Source: CAIVAT01 sp037131145 (GTDB taxonomy: Bacteria; Bacteroidota; Bacteroidia; Bacteroidales; FEN-979). From it: a DNA stretch of 5,384 nt. Location of the stretch: NCBI GenBank assembly GCA_037131145.1, contig JBAXRP010000285.1, positions 1 through 5,384 of the forward strand, written 5' to 3'. Below, in pieces: positions 1-5,384 of this stretch. Positions within the stretch are counted from its first letter, which is position 1, and the number at the start of each line of letters is the position of its first letter. Made by a program: the position numbers and the translations under genes. The notes under the pieces were generated by a model. It did not search any database. It saw only the letters and a list, made by a program, of their open reading frames with translations, and was not told the DNA's origin.

Positions 1-274
1 CAGGCTCGACCGGTTTGTCGTGGGGTATTTCGGTTGTGGCTTCATCAGTTTCATTCGTGGATATTTCATTAGCAGATTCTAATGACTCGTTAGCATCCAG
101 GGGATCTGGTTTCATATCATTGCCGCAATTGGGACAATAATCGTAGATAAACATGTAGCGCCAGATTTCCCCACAAACAGGACATTCTACATTCAATGGC
201 TCTCCACAATTAACACAAAAATTTTCCCAGCCCATAGTTGATTTTCCGCATTTCGGACATCTAAAAGCGTTCAT
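1..274 (-). CDS. Double zinc-ribbon protein, 3' end outside window
   Basis: The first 91 residues are visible and the frame is open through base 1, so the C-terminus is missing. Four CxxC knuckles are seen: CPKC (residues 6-9), CVNC (20-23), CPVC (31-34) and CPNC (47-50). They pair as two zinc ribbons with 10- and 12-residue spacers, the pattern of the double zinc-ribbon (DZR) class. From about residue 56 the chain becomes a low-complexity acidic stretch rich in Glu, Thr, Asn and Ser, probably a disordered linker to a domain beyond the window. No signal peptide or membrane segment is visible, so it is probably cytoplasmic. The start is well supported: ATG at 272-274 lies 6 bases after a perfect AGGAGG. 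It follows gvpG on the same strand after 125 bp, so it may belong to the gas vesicle operon or be an independent neighbour. Such ribbons bind protein or nucleic acid; the partner cannot be told from this fragment. Confidence 0.85.
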   Translation of the reverse strand, partial: MNAFRCPKCGKSTMGWENFCVNCGEPLNVECPVCGEIWRYMFIYDYCPNCGNDMKPDPLDANESLESANEISTNETDEATTEIPHDKPVEP

Positions 275-280
275 ATTTTT

Positions 281-286
281 CCTCCT
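281..286 (-). promoter_or_regulatory. Strong ribosome binding site of the zinc-ribbon gene
   Basis: The minus strand reads AGGAGG, followed by six A/T bases and then ATG at 272-274. This is a full Shine-Dalgarno match at good spacing and it fixes the start of the zinc-ribbon gene. It stands out because most genes upstream in this cluster have no comparable site, which suggests this gene is initiated independently rather than by coupling. Confidence 0.8.
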
Positions 287-305
287 ATTTTTTTTCAGAA
301 TTCAA

Positions 306-361
306 ATCACAAATCCATTTTTTTATCTGACAAACTTAGAGATAAAAATTCAATTTGTGAT
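306..361. repeat. 9-bp inverted repeat (ATCACAAAT / ATTTGTGAT)
   Basis: The arms at 306-314 and 353-361 are perfect reverse complements separated by 38 bp. A third, imperfect arm at 389-396 (minus-strand AATTGTGA) can also pair with the 353-361 arm, with one bulged base. The arms are AT-rich, so an RNA stem would be weak; a dimeric repressor site is an alternative. Chance similarity in AT-rich DNA cannot be excluded. Confidence 0.4.
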
Positions 362-399
362 AAGAATATTTTTTGTGGATGAATAATTTCACAATTTCG

Positions 400-636
400 C
401 TACTTGTTTTGTTTTTCTTCTCTTATTGTTTCCAGTTGTTTCAGCAATTCATCTTCTCTTCTGTCGTATTCTTCTTCGTCAATTTCATCCATTTCAAATT
501 TCAACTGCAAAGCCATCAACCTTTCTTTAACAGAGCCTTCATCCGACATCTCTTTTTCAATAACATCATTAATTTTCTTTCCGATGAAAATAACTCCTTT
601 TAAAGGCGCAAGCAGTATATCGTCGAGTAAAAACAT
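400..636 (-). CDS. gvpG: Gas vesicle protein GvpG
   Basis: This 78-residue protein has the full layout of the GvpG family. The N-terminus MFLLDDILLAPLKGVIFIGK matches the family's amphipathic/hydrophobic start of the type LLDDLLxxPxxGxxxxxxK. Next comes an acidic helical segment with a DEGSVKERLMALQ motif (about 32-44), then the characteristic DEIDEEEYDRRED block (50-62) and a charged, probably coiled-coil tail. The length is normal for the family. GvpG is a small accessory protein needed for gas vesicle formation; in characterised systems it acts with GvpF/GvpL-type proteins in the assembly complex rather than in the finished shell. The gene begins one base after the stop of the preceding GvpL/F gene (TAA-C-ATG) and has an SD-like AAGGGA upstream, so coupling and direct initiation are both likely. 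It appears intact. Confidence 0.93.
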   Translation of the reverse strand: MFLLDDILLAPLKGVIFIGKKINDVIEKEMSDEGSVKERLMALQLKFEMDEIDEEEYDRREDELLKQLETIREEKQNK

Positions 637-637
637 G

Positions 638-1420
638 TTAAATTCCCTTGGTATTAATTACAAGATTAACAAAATTATAAGGTGGCAATGTTCCAACATA
701 TTTAAAGGTCATAAAGCGGCCCAATTTTTCATCCAAATCATTAACAGCCTTATCGAATTCAGGTTCAATATTGTTTTTGATAAGGAAAGCGGCATTGATG
801 ATCATCATTTCTCCGTAGTTATCATTCACCTTTACATCTTCTGCAAGAGGAGTTAATGCCGAGAGAATGTTGTTTTTATGAGCTTCTGTCTCTTTTTTAA
901 GCGCTTCGGCAACCATTTCACCAATTTTCATACGTTGGTAATGAGTTTTGTCGGCAGGCAAATTAATCAGTTTTCCACGCAGCGTTCTGATTTCATCATA
1001 TTTTTCAATGATATTTTCATATATGGGAGCTTCATGGGCAAGAACTTTAAGTCCCAATTCTTTTTTACCGTCCATCTTTGTAAGCAAATCGTCGAATTTT
1101 TTATAATCTTTTTCAAGGATACTCAGTATCCCCGAGTCATCGTTATGTTCGGAAATAGTTGAAAACCGGACTGGAAGAACAGTAAATTGCTTCATAACCT
1201 CCTCAAGTACTTTTTCGTGGGCGATCATGTTTACCCTGCGGGCTTCATATATTATAATTGGCGAATTACTGACGATGGCAGTGATACCATTGTAGTTGAT
1301 ACCATAAACCAGATCGGCGCGTTTTCCCATCCCGATAGGACCATAGTCTAATGGTCCGGAATGTCTGATGATTCCATAAATATATTTTCCTTCTTTCAGA
1401 ATTTCTGATTCGTTGCTCAT
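638..1420 (-). CDS. gvpF/gvpL: GvpL/GvpF family gas vesicle protein (third copy)
   Basis: This 260-residue protein is of normal length for the GvpL/GvpF family. Family landmarks appear in order: the first strand GKYIYGII (11-18), a GMGKRADLVYGI segment (30-41), the strand ITAIVSNSP (46-54), MIAHEKVLEEVM (65-76), the hallmark VLPVRFST (81-88), a helical charged middle (about 95-190), NAAFLI (209-214), and the C-terminal YVGTLPPYNFVNL (241-253). Among the three copies it has the most canonical YVGxLPPYNFV ending. GvpF/L proteins are cytoplasmic assembly factors; GvpF binds the shell protein GvpA in characterised systems. The start is constrained, because an in-frame TAA falls four codons upstream (1430-1432) inside the tandem repeat. 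No SD is visible. The gene ends one base before gvpG, so the two are probably coupled. The family is clear; assignment to GvpF versus GvpL is not. Confidence 0.93.
   Translation of the reverse strand: MSNESEILKEGKYIYGIIRHSGPLDYGPIGMGKRADLVYGINYNGITAIVSNSPIIIYEARRVNMIAHEKVLEEVMKQFTVLPVRFSTISEHNDDSGILSILEKDYKKFDDLLTKMDGKKELGLKVLAHEAPIYENIIEKYDEIRTLRGKLINLPADKTHYQRMKIGEMVAEALKKETEAHKNNILSALTPLAEDVKVNDNYGEMMIINAAFLIKNNIEPEFDKAVNDLDEKLGRFMTFKYVGTLPPYNFVNLVINTKGI
643..649 (-). promoter_or_regulatory. Probable ribosome binding site of gvpG
   Basis: The minus strand reads AAGGGAA ending about seven bases before the gvpG ATG at 634-636. It lies inside the last codons of the upstream GvpL/F gene. With the AGGAGG at 281-286, it is one of only two recognisable SD-type sites in the window. 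Confidence 0.55.
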
Positions 1421-1428
1421 ATAGATGT

Positions 1429-1456
1429 TTTACGATTTGCGATTTACGATTTGCGA
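1429..1456. repeat. Tandem 7-bp repeat between two GvpL/F genes
   Basis: The plus strand reads TTTACGA-TTTGCGA-TTTACGA-TTTGCGA, i.e. four 7-bp units or two exact copies of a 14-bp unit, followed by a partial TTTA. That last TTTA contains the complement of the TAA stop of the preceding gene (1458-1460). On the coding strand the element is AAATCGC/AAATCGT repeated. It nearly fills the 37-bp gap, where neighbouring genes of the block are separated by a single base. Similar AAATCGT-like runs are, from memory, common between genes in Bacteroidota. It may be an expanded microsatellite-like element or a small intergenic repeat; no function is evident. Confidence 0.85.
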
Positions 1457-1457
1457 T

Positions 1458-2231
1458 TTATAGTTCCCATTTTTCCGGAAATATTTTCAGGTCTATAAAA
1501 TTAAAGATAGGCAATGGGGCGGTGTAAACAAAATCGCATCGGAACTGGTACTTTACGCCAAGGTCGGTCATAATGTTATCAAATTCAACCTCCCTGCCGC
1601 TGTTAACGAGGAAGGCTGTATTCATAAACATGGCGTCCGAGCTTGTTTTATTGTGTTTATACTCGAAGACAGATCTTCGAAAAGCCTCGATAATTTTTTC
1701 TGCCTCTTCGGTTTTCTTATCAACCAATGCAAGTTCGACCAATTTTCCGGCTTCGGCAATTTTCAGGTTTTTTGTTGCCTGGTCGTCCATTTTTTCGATT
1801 TTTGCCCTGATTTTTCGCAGTTCGACATGCTCCTTGTCTATCTCCTTGTAAATCATGCCCATATTTTTCCAGGTTCCTCTTACATTGAGTTCTACTTTAT
1901 TTTCGAACTGCCTAAGCAATTCCATAAACTCGCTGTATCTCCTGTTCAGGAGATTCCTTATTTCATCAGGAGTTGCCGCAATGGTGCCAAACCGAATTGG
2001 AAGTATGCTTCTGAACTCTTTCATCACTTCCTCGATCACCTTTTGATGCGCCAGCATATTTTCAGGATTAACAACAAATCTGCTGATCGGATGGTCGCTT
2101 ACTACCATTGATAAACCATCAAATCCGATTGATGAAACAAGATCCCCCCGTCCACCTACCCCAATTGTACCAAGGTTTATATCGTAATCTGATGCAATGA
2201 TGCAATAAATATATTTCCCGTCTCGCTGCAT
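1458..2231 (-). CDS. gvpF/gvpL: GvpL/GvpF family gas vesicle protein (second copy)
   Basis: This 257-residue protein has the complete GvpL/GvpF plan: GKYIYCII (5-12), the loop IGVGGRGDLVSSIGFDGL (23-40), the strand SMVVSDHPI (41-49), MLAHQKVIEEVM (59-70), the hallmark ILPIRFGTIA (76-85), a long charged helical middle (about 88-195), NTAFLV (204-209), and the closing YTAPLPIFNFIDLKI (236-250). These are the conserved positions of the family, so an intact assembly-factor role is expected: cytoplasmic, interacting with GvpA-type subunits and other GvpF/L proteins. It starts one base after the stop of the J-domain copy (TAA-T-ATG) with no SD, which suggests translation by re-initiation. Its stop abuts the tandem repeat. 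It is clearly different in sequence from the other two copies, so this is an old paralogue and not a recent duplication. Confidence 0.93.
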   Translation of the reverse strand: MQRDGKYIYCIIASDYDINLGTIGVGGRGDLVSSIGFDGLSMVVSDHPISRFVVNPENMLAHQKVIEEVMKEFRSILPIRFGTIAATPDEIRNLLNRRYSEFMELLRQFENKVELNVRGTWKNMGMIYKEIDKEHVELRKIRAKIEKMDDQATKNLKIAEAGKLVELALVDKKTEEAEKIIEAFRRSVFEYKHNKTSSDAMFMNTAFLVNSGREVEFDNIMTDLGVKYQFRCDFVYTAPLPIFNFIDLKIFPEKWEL

Positions 2232-2232
2232 A

Positions 2233-3273
2233 TTATTCTTTTATTTTTACTAAAATTAAATTCTTAACCACTTTTTCTTCTGAAAGGAAGATGATATTAT
2301 CATTCGACCCTTGCCTCACTGCAAGTGAATACTCGAGTAAAGTTTGATATGCATTTTTTATCCGGTTAAAGTCGTCGCCTCCCTGGTTGTTTTGACTTTT
2401 GTCGGGGTGCATTAATCCTGCTTTCGCAAGATATGCTTTTTTTATCTCATTTTCAGAAGTTTCTTCTGCAAGGCCAAGATCTTTTCTGGCATTTTCCACT
2501 GTTTCAGCATTCAATTCCTTCACTTCGATTGTAAAAAAACTATAACATGGCAATGGACCTACGATTTTGAAATTCAAGGCTCCGTTGTACTGTTCATCAA
2601 GTTTTTCAATTGCCCGTTCAAACTGGTCAGTATTATTTCTATTAATAAGCGCTGCTGAATTGGTAATCATCTCGTCATTCATCACATCATGAATTTTGAT
2701 ATCGAGACTGATAGTTGAAAAGGCTTCGAGAATTTTTAATTCAGCAGCTTTATTTTTTTCAACCAGTTTTTCTTTCAGAAGCATACCAATCTTTACCTGA
2801 TCCACCTGAGTTAAAGCAACTCCACTTTGCAATAATTGATCTTTTAACCTGATAATATCGGGATTGCCAGCAATCTCTTTGATAGCGCCGGGAAAATCTG
2901 CCCACGTCACTGCAAGGTCAATTTCTGTAAGGTATTCAATTTTCTTCAGCGTAGAAATCATTAAATCATGACCTGTGGCAAGTATGTTTAATACCTCTTC
3001 TTTGGACTGTACAATGGTTCCGAGCTTCATTGGGAGGATCATGCTGAAGCCTTTCGCCATAATATCTTCAATCGTTTTTTGATGATGAACTAAAATATGT
3101 GCAAGCGATTCCCTATCCAAAAAATCGAGATAGGCAGTTTCCCTGTCGGAAACAATAGCGGAAATTTTCTGATATGAAATGGCATAGACGCCAGAGTTTT
3201 CAAGTGATTGAAAGTGCGGCGCTCCATAGAAATTCGGCACAATGCCGTATATATATATTCCTTTTGATGACAT
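2233..3273 (-). CDS. gvpF/gvpL: GvpL/GvpF protein fused to a C-terminal J domain
   Basis: This 346-residue protein is about 90 residues longer than its two paralogues. Residues 1-252 form a GvpL/F domain: GIYIYGIV (5-12), ISAIVSD (37-43), LAHILVHHQKTIEDIM (57-72), ILPMKLGTIV (79-88), NSAALI (205-210) and VGPLPCYSFFTIEV (238-251). Residues about 258-316 are a J domain: a first helix, a basic helix II (ENEIKKAYLAKAGLM, 274-288), the HPD motif followed by Lys (289-292), a short loop, and helix III (DFNRIKNAYQTLLEY, 301-315). J domains stimulate Hsp70 (DnaK) ATPase activity through HPD, so recruitment of DnaK to a gas vesicle assembly factor is a fair inference. A 30-residue hydrophobic/charged tail follows, with no zinc-finger or substrate-binding region of a full DnaJ. 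It starts 17 bp after the ATPase gene and ends one base before the next copy. The family hallmark is altered (LPMKLGT instead of LPxRFxT). The fusion is one continuous frame with no sign of an error. Confidence 0.93.
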   Translation of the reverse strand: MSSKGIYIYGIVPNFYGAPHFQSLENSGVYAISYQKISAIVSDRETAYLDFLDRESLAHILVHHQKTIEDIMAKGFSMILPMKLGTIVQSKEEVLNILATGHDLMISTLKKIEYLTEIDLAVTWADFPGAIKEIAGNPDIIRLKDQLLQSGVALTQVDQVKIGMLLKEKLVEKNKAAELKILEAFSTISLDIKIHDVMNDEMITNSAALINRNNTDQFERAIEKLDEQYNGALNFKIVGPLPCYSFFTIEVKELNAETVENARKDLGLAEETSENEIKKAYLAKAGLMHPDKSQNNQGGDDFNRIKNAYQTLLEYSLAVRQGSNDNIIFLSEEKVVKNLILVKIKE

Positions 3274-3290
3274 TCTTTAAGTTTATGGGT

Positions 3291-5384
3291 TTATTTTTTC
3301 GTTGCATTTTGCATAAAAACCAGTTGGATTGCCTCTTCAAAGTGGCTGTCAAGGATGCAGATATCTCCGGTTACTTCTTCTGATGTGCCACGAATTTTTT
3401 CAATTAATTGACGGATGGCGAGCATTGCCGCTTTCCTACAGATAAATTCGATATCGGAACCGGTCATATTTTCTGTTTTCATCGCCAGTTTGTTTAGGTT
3501 TACCTTTTTACCGAGTGGTTTTTTCCGCGTATGTATGCTGAATATTTTTTCTCTTGTTTTAACATCCGGTAATGGTAATTCAAATATCAAATCGAACCTG
3601 CCGCTTCTAAGCAATGCAGGGTCTATTAAATCAATCCTGTTGGTTGCAGCCAGCACTATCACGCCTTTCATATCTTCAATGCCATCCATTTCAGAAAGAA
3701 ACTGTCCGATCACCCTTTCGATAACTCCTGAGCCCGAGCTGTCGTTGCTACGACGTGGTGTAAGGCTGTCAATTTCATCCAGAAACAAGATGCATGGCGA
3801 AGCCTGTTTTGCCATTCTGAAGAGTTCTCTAACCCCTTTCTCCGATTCCCCAATATATCGGCTCAGAATCTGGGGTCCTTTTACTGAAATAAAATTAACG
3901 CCGCTCTCGCTTGCCAGAGCTTTTGCAAGATATGTTTTTCCGGTTCCGGGTTTCCCGTGAAGGATAATTCCTTTGGGTGGTTTAGTATCGGCTTTTTTGA
4001 ACAGGTCAGCATATTTCAATGGCCATTCCACCGTTTCCTTTAAAGCCTCTTTTATATCTTCAAGGCCTCCAACATCATCCCATTTCACATCGGGCACTTC
4101 CACAAAAACTTCCCTTATTGCCGATGGTTCCACTTCTTTCATCGCATCCATGAAATTATCCATAGTAACTTCAAGCGACATTAACAGTTCGTAAGGGATT
4201 TCGGACATCTCGAAATCAATTTGCGGAAGAATTTTCCGAAGAGCTGTCATTGCGGCTTCACGAGCTAATGCCTCGAGATCGGCGCCTACAAAACCATGAG
4301 TAATTTCTGCGAGTTTTTCCATTTCCACATCCATGGACAGGGGAATGCCTCTGGTATGGATAAGAAGTATTTCGAGTCTGCCCTTTTTATCGGGAATTGA
4401 AATGGAAATTTCGCGGTCGAAACGACCAGGTCTTCTTAGAGCCGGATCAATGGAATTTGGAATGTTGGTTGCTCCGATTACAATAACCTTCCCTCTTGAC
4501 TCCAGCCCGTCCATGAGCGACAGCAGTTGGGCGACAACTCGTTTCTCCACTTGCTTTTCACCGCCCATATCTTCCCGTTTAGGCGCAATGGCGTCAATTT
4601 CATCAATAAAAATGATGGCGGGTGCATGTTGCTGGGCTTCTTCAAAAATTTTCCTTATTCGTCCTTCGCTCTCTCCATAAAACTTTCCCATGATTTCCGG
4701 ACCGGAAATATTGATGAAATAGGCAGAGGTTTCATGAGCCACGGCCCTGACGATGAGGGTTTTTCCGGTTCCCGGAGGACCATATAGAAAAACGCCCTTG
4801 GGTGGCTGCACGCCAAGTCGTTCAAAAATTTCCGGATATTTCAATGGGAGTTCAATCATCTCCCGGATGCGCTGCACCTGGTTGCCCAAGCCCCCAATGT
4901 CTTCATAAGAAACCTTGCTTTTGGGTTCCCCATCCTGCTTTGCCAGTTCAAGCTGAAAAATGGTATTTGGATGAATCAGAACCACTCCATCAGGACTGAC
5001 TGCGGTTACAGTATAATCAACCGAGCGCGATCCAAACAGGTTGGCTCTGACTTTATCGCCTTTTGTCACAGGCAAACCATTGATGAGCGAACCGATGTAT
5101 TTGGCGTCATCAGCTTTTAATGAACCGGATTTTGTTTCGGGTTTGAGTTTTATTTTGGCAGCCTGACGGCAGGCAGTTTTAATGACCTTCACTTTTTCAT
5201 CAATCCCAGCCTGGGCATTTTCTCTGGTGATACCGTCAATCTGAATAATACTTTTACCCCGGTCTTCGGGGTAACATGGCATGATTTTTACCGGAGTTGC
5301 CCGCTTTCCTTCAATTACAATCACGTCGCCACTCTCTAATCCAATCAGCTTCATGTCTTTGGGATCGATTCTGGCAATTGCTCT
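3291..5384 (-). CDS. CDC48/VAT-type AAA+ ATPase, 5' end outside window
   Basis: The frame is open to base 5384. The ten residues before the first in-window Met (5352-5354) read RAIARIDPKD and are typical CDC48 N-domain sequence, so that Met is not the start. Counting it as residue 1, residues 1 to about 140 are the N-domain. Ring D1 has Walker A GPPGTGKT (192-199), Walker B IIFIDEID (247-254), pore loop KFYG (224-227), sensor Asn297 and arginine-finger pair Arg308/Arg311. Ring D2 has Walker A GKPGTGKT (467-474), ILFLDEID (522-529), pore loop RYIG (499-502), sensor Asn572 and Arg583/Arg586. Both rings therefore look active. The C-terminus (NATKK) lacks the HbYX motif used to dock on 20S proteasomes. 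CDC48/VAT proteins are hexameric unfoldases that thread proteins through the pore. The gene sits 17 bp before the GvpL/F-J gene, so a role on gas vesicle proteins is inferred from context. It is not GvpN, which is a single-ring MoxR-type ATPase. Confidence 0.93.
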   Translation of the reverse strand, partial: RAIARIDPKDMKLIGLESGDVIVIEGKRATPVKIMPCYPEDRGKSIIQIDGITRENAQAGIDEKVKVIKTACRQAAKIKLKPETKSGSLKADDAKYIGSLINGLPVTKGDKVRANLFGSRSVDYTVTAVSPDGVVLIHPNTIFQLELAKQDGEPKSKVSYEDIGGLGNQVQRIREMIELPLKYPEIFERLGVQPPKGVFLYGPPGTGKTLIVRAVAHETSAYFINISGPEIMGKFYGESEGRIRKIFEEAQQHAPAIIFIDEIDAIAPKREDMGGEKQVEKRVVAQLLSLMDGLESRGKVIVIGATNIPNSIDPALRRPGRFDREISISIPDKKGRLEILLIHTRGIPLSMDVEMEKLAEITHGFVGADLEALAREAAMTALRKILPQIDFEMSEIPYELLMSLEVTMDNFMDAMKEVEPSAIREVFVEVPDVKWDDVGGLEDIKEALKETVEWPLKYADLFKKADTKPPKGIILHGKPGTGKTYLAKALASESGVNFISVKGPQILSRYIGESEKGVRELFRMAKQASPCILFLDEIDSLTPRRSNDSSGSGVIERVIGQFLSEMDGIEDMKGVIVLAATNRIDLIDPALLRSGRFDLIFELPLPDVKTREKIFSIHTRKKPLGKKVNLNKLAMKTENMTGSDIEFICRKAAMLAIRQLIEKIRGTSEEVTGDICILDSHFEEAIQLVFMQNATKK

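Larger units (their letters stand above)
275..399 (-). other. AT-rich spacer between gvpG and the zinc-ribbon gene
   Basis: This is the largest non-coding stretch in the window (125 bp). It holds the AGGAGG site at 281-286 and three related segments: AATTGTGA (396-389, minus strand), ATCACAAAT (361-353) and ATTTGTGAT (314-306). The middle one is complementary to either flank. There is no GC-rich stem followed by a clean U-run, so I do not call an intrinsic terminator. The minus-strand octamer TAAGTTTG (331-338) matches the Bacteroidota -7 consensus TAnnTTTG, but no TTTG element is seen at the expected upstream distance. An internal promoter or weak attenuator is possible but unproven. Confidence 0.5.

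Noticed and set aside
331..338. TAAGTTTG on the minus strand as a Bacteroidota -7 promoter box
   Set aside because: It fits TAnnTTTG and is 57 bases before the zinc-ribbon start, but there is no TTTG or TTG at the required upstream distance. In AT-rich DNA the octamer alone is weak evidence.
2233..3273. The J domain as a frameshift or assembly artefact joining two genes
   Set aside because: The frame is continuous with no internal start or stop at the junction. The linker between the GvpL/F C-terminal strand and the first J helix is short and plausible, and codon use does not change.
3415..3960. Open frame of 181 codons on the plus strand
   Set aside because: It lies wholly opposite the D2 ring of the ATPase gene, which has full family motifs. 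The plus-strand translation has no recognisable domain and no SD. The other plus-strand open frames between 373 and 4999 are rejected on the same grounds.
4693..4709. Near-palindrome ATTTCCGG-A-CCGGAAAT
   Set aside because: It falls on the conserved D1 sequence ISGPEI, where the amino acid sequence largely sets the bases. Its one-base centre cannot form a normal hairpin, and no operator role is suggested inside this gene.
5254..5274. 8-bp perfect hairpin (TTACCCCG / CGGGGTAA, 5-base loop)
   Set aside because: It lies in the coding sequence of the ATPase N-domain (encoding part of CYPEDRGK), is not followed by a T-run, and is readily explained by codon content. A terminator or regulatory role is not supported.
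5352..5354. ATG as the start codon of the AAA+ ATPase gene
   Set aside because: The frame stays open upstream to base 5384 and the preceding residues (RAIARIDPKD) match the conserved CDC48 N-domain. The true start lies outside the window.
3291..5384. Identification of the ATPase as GvpN
   Set aside because: GvpN is a single-ring MoxR-type ATPase about half this size. This protein has an N-domain and two AAA rings of the CDC48 class.

Overview
The window is the interior of a gas vesicle (gvp) gene cluster, with every convincing gene on the minus strand. Read in the direction of transcription, from high to low coordinates, the order is: a two-ring CDC48/VAT-type AAA+ ATPase (its 5' end lies beyond base 5384), a GvpL/GvpF-family protein carrying a C-terminal DnaJ-like J domain, two further GvpL/GvpF-family proteins, GvpG, and a double zinc-ribbon protein (its 3' end lies beyond base 1). 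No structural gas vesicle gene (gvpA/gvpJ/gvpM/gvpC type) and no gvpN or gvpK lies in the window. If present, they should be outside it.

The host is most likely a bacterium of the Bacteroidota. The DNA is AT-rich, most starts lack a clear Shine-Dalgarno (SD) sequence, and the spacer at 1429-1456 holds a 7-bp tandem repeat (AAATCGT/AAATCGC) of a kind I associate with Bacteroidota intergenic DNA. This is an inference from style; there is no rRNA or other phylogenetic marker here. The AAA+ protein resembles archaeal VAT/Cdc48, but such proteins also occur in bacteria.

Layout: 3291-5384 CDC48-type ATPase; 17-bp gap; 2233-3273 GvpL/F-J fusion; 1-bp gap; 1458-2231 GvpL/F; 37-bp gap filled mostly by the tandem repeat; 638-1420 GvpL/F; 1-bp gap; 400-636 GvpG; 125-bp spacer with inverted repeats; 1-274 zinc-ribbon protein behind a strong AGGAGG site. 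The tight spacing from 5384 down to 400 indicates one operon with probable translational coupling. The zinc-ribbon gene could be in the same transcript or separately controlled.

The known role of GvpF/L and GvpG is accessory: they are needed for assembly of the GvpA shell, probably as chaperone or nucleation factors. The unusual part here is a protein-remodelling module built into that assembly block: a J domain with an intact HPD motif fused to one GvpL/F copy, encoded directly after a complete two-ring unfoldase-type ATPase. A reasonable hypothesis is that Hsp70 is recruited through the J domain, and the CDC48-like motor acts on gas vesicle proteins during assembly, quality control or disassembly. 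That functional link is inference from fusion and gene order only.
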